From: Yamagishiella unicocca
Lineage: Eukaryota; Chlorophyta; Chlorophyceae; Chlamydomonadales; Volvocaceae
DNA: 64,000 bases
Direction: 5' to 3'
Assembly (NCBI GenBank): GCA_003116995.1
Contig: BDSL01000150.1
Span: 113,527-177,526 of the forward strand
Shown here: positions 24,735 to 34,764 of the stretch, piece after piece
How the letters are laid out: every line of letters starts with the position of its first letter
How positions within the stretch are numbered: position 1 is the stretch's first letter
The notes under the pieces: model-generated
What the model saw: only the letters and a program-made list of their open reading frames with translations
Databases searched by the model: none
Told to the model about the DNA's origin: nothing
Made by a program: the position numbers and the translations under genes

Positions 24735-25190
24735 TCTTGCGGGTTGTCGCCAATCGCCTTGTGTGCGGGGGACCGGCTGAGGTACTGGTGGATTCCTGAT
24801 CGGCTCGGGTTGTCTTGGGGAGCGGGGTTTCCCGTGCTTCATACTTTCTGGCTCTATAGGCGTGTTGAGCCCTGCTAGGGGTCCGTGCCTTATGGGATGA
24901 GAGGTGGCTGGTTCCGATGTCTGCATCATTGCGGCGCTTCACTGGTTCGTCGGGTGCTGGGCTGTTAGGTTGGTTGGTGGCCAGTTCCTGATAGGGGAGC
25001 CTCTAGTGCAAATTCCCCCTGGGGTGCTGGCTGCTGCTCTGTATGCCTACGGCCTGTCAATTTGGTGTTCTGGTGGTTTGCCTTTGTTTCGGTGCATGTC
25101 GGTTTTTGTTTCCTCCGTCTTGTTCAGTGTCAGGCGATGCGCCCGATGGTTCTACCTCTTGGTCTGGAACCCACCGTAACCGTTACAAAA
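24735..25190 (+). mobile_element. LINE family 2, 5'-truncated 3' UTR copy
   Basis: Nearly identical to 10,297-10,715 but about 40 bases longer at the 5' side (GGGTTGTCGCCAATCG..GGGGACCGGC). Ends CCCACCGTAACCGTTACAA. Confidence 0.65.
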
Positions 25191-25296
25191 AAAGTGTAGT
25201 GGCTTATTCAAGCCCCTGGTGGCGCAGGCATATAGGGGCGGAGTCCGCCCCTCAGTTCCCCACCCCCTTAATACACGCCAGGCTCCGGCCGCCGTA

Positions 25297-25320
25297 ATAG
25301 TAATAATAATATTATTATTG
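25297..25320. repeat. TAA/TTA palindromic microsatellite
   Basis: AATAATATTATTATT-type self-complementary run next to the LINE end. Confidence 0.6.
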
Positions 25321-25529
25321 CCTTATCCAAGCATATGCCCCCCCAAATGGAAAGAGGTAGGGGAACAGCACGGACTTCGCTGCTGAAAGGCCCTCCAAGG
25401 CACTGGTGACAGTAGTGTCGTATTTAATGTGGTTGTAGACGAGCTGAACGCAGTCCGGGGTCTTAGACATGGCTGCTGCACAGATAGCAAACGGAGCGGC
25501 ACAGGTGCAACTGCAGCAGCAGGTGCAGC

Positions 25530-25900
25530 GGCCTCCACTTGTGGAGCGTGGCGGGGTCTCCGGTGCCCATACGCCTACTGTACTGGCAGGTGCAGCACCG
25601 TGGGGAGGGGCCAACTGTGGCGCGCGGTGGGGCCTTGGGTACGGTCACGCACACCTTCGCTGCCAGCAGGGGTGCAAACACAGCAGCAGGCCCCGACTGC
25701 GGAGCATGGCCTGGGCTCGGGATCACATACGCTTACAGTACGGGCGCAGCAGCAGTAGCAAGCGCAGGAGCAAGCGCAGCGACCCCCGACTGCGGATTGT
25801 GGTGTGGGTTCCGGTGCCCATGCACGTACAGTACGGTAGTACCGGCAAGGACACAACCGCAGCAGCAGCAGGTGCTACAGTGCGGGCAAGGGCCGACTGG
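25530..25900. repeat. Degenerate 80-100-bp tandem repeat
   Basis: Starts near 25,532, 25,612, 25,694, 25,786 and 25,890, each opening with CC(A/G)ACT(G/T)(C/G/T)GG(A/C). The spacing drifts and frames are not kept between units, so I do not treat it as coding. A - strand frame at 25,315-25,470 (SKTPDCVQLVYNHIKYD) is protein-like but isolated. Confidence 0.4.
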
Positions 25901-26485
25901 GGGGCGCTTCTGCGGCGGTGAAGGGCGTATGGTTGGGACCAGCAGCGGCACCAGGGGCATCACGTATCCCAGGTGAGCAATGGAAGGGGAGGCTGCACTT
26001 GTGCGCATCCCGTTGCTCATCACTCACCCACTGCGTGCCGTGTTACCATTCACGCGGCAACAGCGGCCACGCACATATAGGCGCCCTAAACGAGTCCGCG
26101 GCTGAGGCGCTGTGTGGGTCGGCGAATGGCCTACGGGCGGACCAGAAGCAGCGCAACGGGACCTGTGTGCACCACGTTACTCACCTACTGCGTGTCACCA
26201 CTTACGTTGCAACAGCGACCACGTACAATCCTGTCTACGGCGACGTGACTTTCATGTTACTCTCCTAGCAGCACTGACAAGGTGCTAAATTCTGCAGTAA
26301 CGTGTTACCTCGTGAATGGACTCGGCAATGCGCTTGCGCCAACGTTGCACCAGTTGCGTCTGGTTCTATGCCAGACAGGATGGAACGTTGGTTGACGTCG
26401 GACGCCATCTGCGGAGTCGTTCCAGCACCCAGCATCACCTTTCCCCGTGTTTGGCAGCCAGGCTACACCAGTCGCATAATTGGAA

Positions 26486-26880
26486 ACGAGGTCAAGGCTA
26501 CTAAAAGGCACTTTGGACGAGAGACGACGTTACCAACCCATAGCGTCGTAATAGACCTCGTTTCCTATTGCGAGAGTCATATCTCCTTTAGAGGCTACTT
26601 CCAGGCTATTACGAGGCTTACGAGGTCAGAAGCCCCTTTGGACAAGAGAAGGCGCTACCAACACATAGCATCGTAATAGACTTCGCTTCCTATTATGGCA
26701 GCAGTCCTATCCTCTTACGACTTTTACGAGGCTACGAGGACTGCTAAAAGTGTCTTTGCACGAGAGATCACGTTACCACCCCATAGCGTCGTTCGTAATA
26801 TACCTCGTTTCCTTCGTAGGGAGCCACGGAGCCTCTTACGACGATAAGGGAAGCTCTGGGGTCCGACGGACCCTGTCCGA
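26486..26880. repeat. Degenerate ~110-140-bp tandem repeat, three units
   Basis: Units open with GAGGTCAAGGCTACT, GAGGTCAGAAGCCCC and GAGGACTGCTAAAAG and share CACTTTGGACGAGAG, CCATAGCGTCGT and AATAGACCTCGTTTCC. No gene recognised. Confidence 0.5.
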
Positions 26881-27141
26881 CTGGACCCTCGCGTCGGATT
26901 GCTGGCGGGACGCACGGGGGTATATATATTAGTAACGTCTAACGTCTACGGATAATCATAATCCAAAATGACGTAACCTAGGTACCTACCTTTTGCCGCC
27001 TAATTATGCATAAGAAGAGGCCCCTCATGTGCCCGCAATTCGCCGGATTTCATCGGAAATCCCAAATTCGGGATGAAGTCGGCTGTACTCCCGCCGAATT
27101 TCATCCAACGCGAATTGCAATTCGCATGCTCTGCAAATCGT

Positions 27142-27302
27142 GACGTACTTGGACGATGTGTGAGATAATTTCGTAATTTTACTTTCTGAATCCTTTGTTT
27201 CTTTCTTTTCTAAAAAGACCCAAATAGAGCTTGCAACGAGCTAAGAATCCTAATGCAAAGAGCGCCGCATTTCATGACAGGTTGCGAAGTAGCGGCGGGA
27301 AG
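27142..27302. repeat. 161-bp inverted repeat, left arm
   Basis: Runs from GTGACGTACTTGGACGATG to GCGAAGTAGCGGCGGGAA. Its reverse complement lies at 33,796-33,953 with only a few changes. Homology stops sharply on both sides. Confidence 0.8.
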
Positions 27303-27875
27303 GCTGGTTCCTTGGATGTTGTTGTAACTATTTATTGAAGTAAAATTCATAAAAAGTCCGGAGGTGACTGGTTATGAAGTTGATTGATTGATTGATTACA
27401 AGCTCTTGGAGCTCGTAAGGCCCAGACGAGCCAGGAGGCTCATGGACCGCTAATTAAAGTAATTCATAAAGAAGAATTGAAAACGTTTACGTAGCCATGC
27501 TCAAATAACGTAGCAATTATGTCCTGATACCCGTAATCGCTGTACGATGATTCCTAATACGGTGCAACACGCTCGCTAGACCCCGTTGGTCCTCGACACT
27601 CATGACCTGCAGCATCGTAGGCGTAGTAAAGCGTGCTTGTCTGGCGTCCGTGACGTACCGTGTGCAAGTATAGTCGCCGACGAGTTATGAATGGTACCAT
27701 CCCAATGGCGCCAGGCATGCCTGGGCAATTACCATTGACTCCCCCCAGGCATGCCTAGGCATGCCTGACAACTTGCTTTCTGCACAGCCCACTTTGTATT
27801 GTATTTTCTTATTACGAAATAAGCCTACAGGCAAAGGTCATAGCCCCACCCCTGAGGATGGGCAAGTTAGGCTTG

Positions 27876-28870
27876 GGCCTGTCCATCTCAATGGGCACAG
27901 GCATGCCTGAGCATGCCTAGGCATGTGATATCGCGCCCGGGGGTTTCATCAACTTGGCACTGGGCCAGTCGGACATACCAGGGTGTGTAGCAGGCGAGCC
28001 TCTAAAGTGCTTTCTCAAGGTATGGGCGTTTTCTCGCGGCGTGCCTGGGCCTGTCAACCCTAATGGGCACAGGCATGCCTGGGCATGCCTACACATGTAC
28101 GAACGCGCCTGGGGGCTGCATGCACCTGGTTCTGTGCCTGTCAGAGCTGTCGCGGAGCCTCGATAGGGTGTATATTGGTGATGTTTTGGGCCTGTCCATT
28201 GTAATGGCCACAGGCGTGCCTGGGCATGCCTGGCCATGCCTACACGTGTACGAATGCGCCTGGGGGCTGCATGCATCTGGTTCTGCGCCTGCTGGAGCTA
28301 CCAGGGAGCCTCTGAAGGACCCTGGAGTGGGTATGAGCGTTTTTCTGGGGAGCGTGCCCAGGCCTGTCCATTCGAATGGCCACAGGTGTGCCTGGGCATG
28401 CCGTGCCTGGCCATGCCTGCACGTGTACGAATGCGCCTGGGGGCTGTAAGCACCTGGTTCTGTTCCTGTTCGAGCTACCAGGGAGCCTGTGAAGGACCCT
28501 GGAGTGGGTGCAGGCGTTTTTCTGGGCAGCGTGCCTGGGCCTGTCCATTCCAATGGCCACATGCGTGCCTGGGCATGCCTACATATGTATGGAGTACGCC
28601 TAGGGGCTGCACGCACCTGGTTCTGTGCCTGTCGAAGCTACCTTGGCGCCTCTGCAGGACCCTAGAGTGGATATGGTCGTTTCCTGGGGAGCGTGCCTGT
28701 GCCTGCCCATTCCAATATCCACAGGCGTGCCTGGGCGTGTACGAACGCGCCTGGGGGCTGCATGCTCCTGGTTCTGTGCCTGCCCTAGCTACAAGGGAAC
28801 CTCTGAAGGAGCATCGATAGGGTATTGGTGTTTTCTGGGGAGCCTGCCTGGGCCTGTCCATTCCAATGCT
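27876..28870. repeat. Subterminal repeat array of the foldback element
   Basis: Units of about 140-180 bp start with CCTGTCCATT-like boxes near 27,876, 28,051, 28,190, 28,361, 28,540, 28,703 and 28,853. Each carries CCTGGGCATGCC, GCGCCTGGGGGCTGCATGCA and a GGGAGCCTCTGAAGGA-type box. Open frames through it follow the repeat and are not genes. Confidence 0.7.
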
Positions 28871-28889
28871 ATTATGGCCACAGCCACCC

Positions 28890-29593
28890 CCCGGTGGAAA
28901 CAGCCCCACTCACTGGCACGTCTGGGCACCCTAATTATGCCTAGGCACGCCTTTTGGTTACGATGCTTTTCCAGGCGTGACCTGTATCACGTCTGCCATG
29001 AGTAAACCAGACCAGGCTGGGTTGTCTGGGGCTCTGGGCCGAGAGGATTGTCCCTGCCTTTTCAACCACGCGCCAATGCCATATTTCCAACGAGTTAGGC
29101 ATGCGTACGCTTTTATTTCATGTAAGGACTGGCGAGGCTGAAAGTTTTCCACTAGGCCGGAGACCCACTGAGATTTTATCTTTTTCTATGAGCGCACACG
29201 CATATGTCAGAATGCATACGGGCTTGTTTCTTAAACCCAGAAGGTCTGAAGTGCAATGACAACGAGAGGAGGATGTACCTTGACATCTGTCACCGACTGT
29301 CAGCAAGTGCGTTGACCGCGACCGCGACCACGTTGAACCTGGCAAAATAACGTTTATTATCATAAGTATACGATATCACCAAGGCTATGTAGTGGCTATT
29401 AGCAGGCATTGTGGCTGAGAACCCGTTGGCGCGTTGGCAATCATTATCGGCGGCCGAACAATCCACGTTCTGCTTTTGTGCAGAGCTCGCCTTTCCAGAG
29501 CACGTACAACAATGTGTTTGTCAGCTCATCGCACGTTTAGCCAGTTGTCCAAAACACAAAGGGACGGGAGGGCTACGAACTGGGCAAAAACTC
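28890..29593. other. Unique core of the foldback element
   Basis: Not repeated elsewhere in the window. A short + strand frame at 29,411-29,668 (CVCQLIARLASCPKH) could be a decayed gene fragment; no family recognised. Confidence 0.3.
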
Positions 29594-30133
29594 CGGCCAG
29601 ACCACCGAAAGTGGGATTGCTCTTCGGGTTTATGCCAGACCATCCCCCCCGCCATACCAGCTTTGTAATATCATACTAGGTTCTAGTTGGGGGCGGCGGT
29701 GGAAGCCTAGGGTCACGTACGGTAACGCACGAGCACTTCCCCCTTGCTTCCAGCCCCAACAGAAACAAGGGAGCGGCCAGACCACCGAAAGTGGGATTGC
29801 TCTTCGGGTTTATGCCAGACCATCCCCCCCGCCATACCAGCTTTGTAATATCATACTAGGTTCTAGTTGGGGGCGGCGGTGGAAGCCTAGGGTCACGTAC
29901 GGTAACACACGAGCACTTCCCCCTTGCTTCCAGCCCCAACAGAAACAAGGGAGCGGCCAGACCACCGAAAGTGGGATTGCTCTTCGGGTTTATGCCAGAC
30001 CATCCCCCCCGCCATACCAGCTTTGTAATATCATACTAGGTTCTAGTTGGGGGCGGCGGTGGAAGCCTAGGGTCACGTACGGTAACGCACGAGCACTTCC
30101 CCCTTGCTTCCAGCCCCAACAGAAACAAGGGAG
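29594..30133. repeat. 180-bp satellite, three units
   Basis: Three head-to-tail units of exactly 180 bp (29,594, 29,774, 29,954), with a fourth broken off at 30,134 after a few bases. The only difference I see is one base (ACGCAC or ACACAC). The near identity implies a very recent expansion. Confidence 0.95.
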
Positions 30134-30703
30134 CGGCCAGACCAGACATATTTCTAATATTGATGTGCTGAACGAATCAAATGTGGAGCGGCCAGCTGGA
30201 CAACAGCACGATCAGCCATCAACATCAAAACCATGCACAAAATCCAACGATGCGCAATGCCGTGGAACTGTATCGATCTATGACAAAAAGCAGGGGAGAA
30301 CAGTGTCCATGTACAGCAAGCAGCGACAAGCCTCAGTCCTACCAAATTACATGCCCATGCCTTTTCGGAAACCCTTAAAAGGCTCCCTGGTTACATTGGT
30401 AGGCACAGAAGCAGGTGCAGCTTTGTAGCAGGTGCATGCAGCCCCCGTGCGCGATGTCACATGCCTAGGCATGCTCAGGCATGCCTGTGCCCATTGAGAT
30501 GGACAGGCCCAGGCCTAGTTTGCCCGTTCTCAGGGGCGGGGCTATGACCTTTGCCTGTAGGCGTATTCCGTTATAAGAAATACAGCGTAAAGTGGGCTGT
30601 GGCATCCCGTGCAGAAAGCAAGTTGTCAGGCATGCCTAGGCATGCCTGGGGGCAGTCAATGGTAATTGCGCCAGGCATGCCTGGCGCCATTGGGATGGTA
30701 CCC

Positions 30704-31252
30704 TTGCTTACTGCGCCGACTGAATGCTAGCGCGAAAGCCTTCTTAGACCCGGCCAACAGCCACGTGATTAAGTACCTCCGCCCAACGGTGGATTTCTGC
30801 TTCTGAAGCCTCACACGCGTCGGCCGTGTGGTGGAGCAGGCTGCAAAATCCTCTGAGGGCGGCCATGTCCTGAAACCGTCGGCGGCCAAAGCCACAGTAC
30901 AGTTGTCATTAATGGCTCCAGCCAACCGTGGTGCAGCTGTCGTTGTTTCCAGGCATTCACAGTGTCTGTTCACGCAGCAGCAGTAGGGCTCTATCTCGTT
31001 CAGCGGCCCGTGACCGAGCGAGACCACATTGGCCACAGGCGCGGCCTCTGTCGTGAATGCTGTCATCGCTTTGCCGCTGCCGCTGCCGCCACCGCCGCCA
31101 CCGCCAAGATCGCCGGCATCTCCCTGAACCTCAACACTGTTGCGATCTGCACCTCTGCTGCTGCCGCCGCCGCCACGGTTCGCGGATTTCCTTTGTGCAC
31201 CCCGACTGTTGCTGCCATGGCTATTGAAGTCACTGGAGGCGCCGGCACCCAA
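30704..31252 (-). pseudogene. Unidentified coding remnant cut by the foldback element
   Basis: A - strand frame with a Gly/Ser-rich start ([20 protein letters not shown]) and protein-like text (YCCCVNRHCECLETT, KSTVGRRYLITWLLAGSKKAF). It runs into the right arm of the foldback element at 30,702, where it stops, so a gene or element may have been truncated by the insertion. No family recognised. Confidence 0.25.
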
Positions 31253-31276
31253 GCCCCCGCGCCCACTTCCATTAAC

Positions 31277-31635
31277 GGTGCTGTCGCTGACCGCGATGCG
31301 GCTGGTGAGGCAACAGCTGCTGCTGGTGATGAGCAGTAGAAGTCAACTCGTGGGTGTGGCCGCAGGGAGAGGAGGTCGCGTCACGGCGACGGGAGGGGGC
31401 GCCAGGGTGGCCATTCATCACGGTGGACGGTCATTACCGTCAAATGGTCCTTGCCGCAACAAGTAGAGGTCCCTCGTCGAGCAGAAGATGGAAAAAATGG
31501 TGAATCTGACACGGGGAAATGCCTCTCGACAAAATAGCAGCAGTGGCGGGCCCAGAGGCCCATCCGACCAGAGGGGTCCGGCCGGCTGATTTGAGTTGAG
31601 GACACGTTCATCATAATAGCAACCTTTTGAGAATG
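31277..31635. repeat. ~360-bp direct repeat, copy 1
   Basis: Nearly identical to 32,751-33,109 (one difference seen: GGTGAGGCAAC versus GGTGAGCCAAC). Its right edge is fused directly to a LINE family 2 3' end. Confidence 0.9.
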
Positions 31636-31990
31636 GTTGTTGTAATCGTTACAGTGGGCTCCAGACCTGAAAAGGTAGAGCCATCGGGCGCATCGCCTGA
31701 CACTGAAAAAGACAAGGAAAGCAGAGAAAACCGACGGTTCCGAAAGACAAACCACCCAGAGCCTCACAACCGAGAGCCCAGAGGAAACAGCAAGCACCAA
31801 TACACAGGGGGAGGTTGCGCTGATGGCTCCCCTGCACATGGCCCATGCATCCCAAGCAGACCCCCGAATGGAGAGACAGCAGCACGCCTCGGCAACACAA
31901 TCGGATAACTCCCCCCCCAAGATCCCGAAAACGTCCCACACCCGAAACAGGCCGATGCCCATAGCGAGACGGGAAGAAACAATGGTACTT
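31636..31990 (-). mobile_element. LINE family 2-related 3' end
   Basis: TTGTTGTAATCGTTACAGTGG on the + strand, followed by a diverged version of the family 2 3' UTR (GGCTCCAGACC, AGAGCCATCGGGCGCATCG, CCTGACACTG). 5' limit uncertain. Confidence 0.5.
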
Positions 31991-32711
31991 AATACCATCA
32001 ACCAGTTGAGGTCAACACCAACAGCAGTCTCTAGAAAAAGGCAGACCGGCAACACGCCCGAATGACTGAGCCGTGGCGCAACCTTCGCCTGCAATACGGA
32101 AACCACTTCAGTATGCAACGCCAGGTAGCTTTGCAGGACTTGCGTAGGCTGCGTACTGGCACCGGCTGCGGCATGCGCGAGAGACACCAGAGCCGACGAA
32201 GCTGTGTCGGCGAAAGCTACCAGAGTCCAGAGAAATGCTGAAAGAAGACCACAAAGTAGGATACAGCCCTGCAGGACTGATCAGGTAGAGCGACGACCGA
32301 AGCCGCCGCTGAGAGGCCATCATTGGCGAAGTTGATACCTCGCAACGAAGGGCGTGGGTGACCACCAGGCTAGCTGGACAGCCACAGGATACTCAGCGCA
32401 GGCACTCTGCAAAGCCACCGTGACGAGCCAGTATGGCCGCGGCGAGCGAAGGTGTGAACCAGATTGCTGCGAGCTGGATGGGATCCGACCGGTGCCGAAA
32501 GTTCCCGGGCGATGCGGGAGCTCCTCCTCCACGTACCAGACGACACCGCCATTCCATCCTCCTGAACTCCCATCTAGACGACCGGCAACAGCAAGCAGCT
32601 CCCATCTGGCCCCATGCACCGACGCTCGCGCGCCCCCTAAGGGGTCACGTGGTGCGAGTTTCCGCAGTATGAGTATACTATTATGAGTCAGTACAGTAGT
32701 GATACAATAGT

Positions 32712-33143
32712 GTGGTGTGAGCGTCTTTGTGAAATTCGTTGGGGCATCGCGGTGCTGTCGCTGACCGCGATGCGGCTGGTGAGCCAACAGCTGCTGCTGG
32801 TGATGAGCAGTAGAAGTCAACTCGTGGGTGTGGCCGCAGGGAGAGGAGGTCGCGTCACGGCGACGGGAGGGGGCGCCAGGGTGGCCATTCATCACGGTGG
32901 ACGGTCATTACCGTCAAATGGTCCTTGCCGCAACAAGTAGAGGTCCCTCGTCGAGCAGAAGATGGAAAAAATGGTGAATCTGACACGGGGAAATGCCTCT
33001 CGACAAAATAGCAGCAGTGGCGGGCCCAGAGGCCCATCCGACCAGAGGGGTCCGGCCGGCTGATTTGAGTTGAGGACACGTTCATCATAATAGCAACCTT
33101 TTGAGAATGGTGGTGTGAGCGTCTTTGTGAAATTCGTTGGGGC
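32712..33143. repeat. ~360-bp segment (copy 2) flanked by 34-bp direct repeats
   Basis: The 34 bases at 32,712-32,745 recur exactly at 33,110-33,143 on either side of the 364-base segment 32,746-33,109, which is the second copy of 31,277-31,635. The arrangement looks like an insertion with a long target-site duplication. Confidence 0.85.
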
Positions 33144-33795
33144 TGGGGAGATATGGGCTCGCGCATTTCGAGGGTGCAAGAGGAGAAGCGGCCCTGCATG
33201 TGCGTTAACATTCCCCCGTTCCTCCTAAAGCCATTTACGATGTACGTGCAGCCGCGCTGTCTCCCGTCATGCATGCTGTGTGCGGTTTCTGTCGAAACAA
33301 TGTGGTTTCTGCTCAGGGTTGTCGTTGGGCTGAGTGTCGTCTTGGCCTGGTTAAGGAACACAGCCGAATCAGACCGCCGTTTGGTAACTCTGAACGTGTT
33401 TCGGGTCCAGCACTAATTTCCATTCCGGATACACCGTAACATGGTCGTCTACATTCCAAGAAATCGCAGCATCATTACTCTTGATGCTCAGTGTGGAACT
33501 TTGGCGGTTCCGCGTGTCCGCGTGTCCGCGTGTGCTCCAAGGGTCGCGGAGAACGGGGATAGGAGCTGTAACATTTTCTTTCGACAATAACTTACAGGGT
33601 GCAGATTCACGTCATCTATTCATTACACGCTGCGAACCTGGCGTACGCAATTAGTCGGGCGCAATAATGCACGAACGATGCAAGCATGACCTCGCGGCTG
33701 GTGCGTTTCGTAACCTTTCAAAACATATTCGGCAATACAAATTGCATCTTTTAATCACGTATTTCAGGACTCTTAGCAGTGCCTTCATGCCGCTT
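33144..33795. other. Region without recognised gene
   Basis: A - strand frame at 33,369-33,587 (AISWNVDDHVTVYPEWK) is protein-like, but no family or exon structure could be assigned. CGTGTCCG is repeated three times near 33,512-33,533. Confidence 0.3.
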
Positions 33796-33953
33796 CCCGC
33801 CGCTACTTCGCAACCTGTCATGAAATGCGGCGCTCTTTGCATTAGGATTCTTAGCTCGTTGCAAGCTCTATTTGGGTCTTTTTAGAAAAGAAAGAAACAA
33901 AGGATTGAGGAAGTAAAATTACGAAATTATCTCACACATCGTCCAAGTACGTC
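33796..33953. repeat. 161-bp inverted repeat, right arm
   Basis: Reverse complement of 27,142-27,302; see that entry. Confidence 0.8.
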
Positions 33954-34104
33954 ACAGGGAACTTGCCCCCAGCGTGCCTCTACCACAGGAATGCACGGCA
34001 TAGGACAACCTAGACTGCTTAGGAGTTACTTTGCTGAGGGTGCTCGTTGCTTGACGAGCTGCTGATGAACGTGGGTATGTTATATGCTTACACGTTACAG
34101 TGTC

Positions 34105-34600
34105 CTCAAGCCCGGCGGGTGAACCCAGGACACGAAGAGGGGCCCCTGACCGTGGCCTCATCATACGAGCTCATACGAGAGCCGGGGCTGAACCTAGCAG
34201 CAGACGCCCCGAAAAATACAGAAACGCCTTGAAAAGCGCAAAGAGACGCTGGGCATGACCAGCAGCAGGACAAGCGGGGGGACCCAGAACAGTCCGCCCC
34301 TTACAATAAGCCAGCGCTAGCCGACGCTAGCAGCCAGGAAAGCCTACAAAAGTCCCAGTGTTACACCCGCTGGCCTCCGCGACAGCTGAAGACTGCTGCG
34401 GGCATGACAATGAAATGTGCATTCATTGCCACTGCGCGCTTGTCAGGGCTTGTCCCTCGAAGGAAACGACAGGGAATGCCCAGAAGCGTATATTTTTAAC
34501 TGCAAGGAAAGGCCCCCGTCATAGAACAACAACGCCCCGACTTCAGGTTACCCCTGGCTCGCAGAATGGAAATCCTCCCCCAAGCCGTGTCCAGGCCCCA
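34105..34600 (-). mobile_element. LINE family 3 fragment, counterpart of 6,648-6,990
   Basis: CCTCAAGCCCGGCGGGTGAA start, then the same GTTACACC..CCGCGACAGCTG and CATTCATTGCCACTGCGCGC blocks as at 6.7-6.9 kb, but with about 150 extra bases. Confidence 0.55.
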
Positions 34601-34764
34601 AGCGTTGCCACCGCACCGCTCTCTTCTTGGGTCTCAGGTGGCTGGGGGGCTTCTGCTCGGCTTGTTGAGGCGCTCTGTTAGTAGGTTGCTTTGGTCGAGG
34701 CTTGGGCTGCAAATGTTCTACTATTGATAGGGGGCCATTTGAAATACTTCCCCCCTGGGCCGCT

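Larger units (their letters stand above)
27693..30702. mobile_element. Foldback-type element with long inverted repeats
   Basis: The two ends are inverted copies of each other, starting GGTACCATCCCAATGGC at 27,693 and ending with its complement at 30,702. About 245 bases match well on each side, with weaker matching further inwards (to about 28,160 and 30,340). The arms are full of AGGCATGCCT palindromes. Inside are a degenerate repeat array (27,876-28,870), a unique part and a 180-bp satellite. No transposase recognised, so it is probably non-autonomous. No obvious target-site duplication. Confidence 0.72.

Noticed and set aside
27381..27397. GATT microsatellite
   Set aside because: Short simple repeat with no context suggesting function.
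27720..27940. Regular palindromic GCATGCC boxes as a possible CRISPR-like array
   Set aside because: Spacing is irregular, the genome is eukaryotic, and the boxes are part of the inverted arms of a transposon-like element.
28089..28820. Frames of 120-190 codons with repeating HSYTCRHGQA or similar text
   Set aside because: They follow the ~160-bp subterminal repeats of the foldback element and appear on both strands; not genes.
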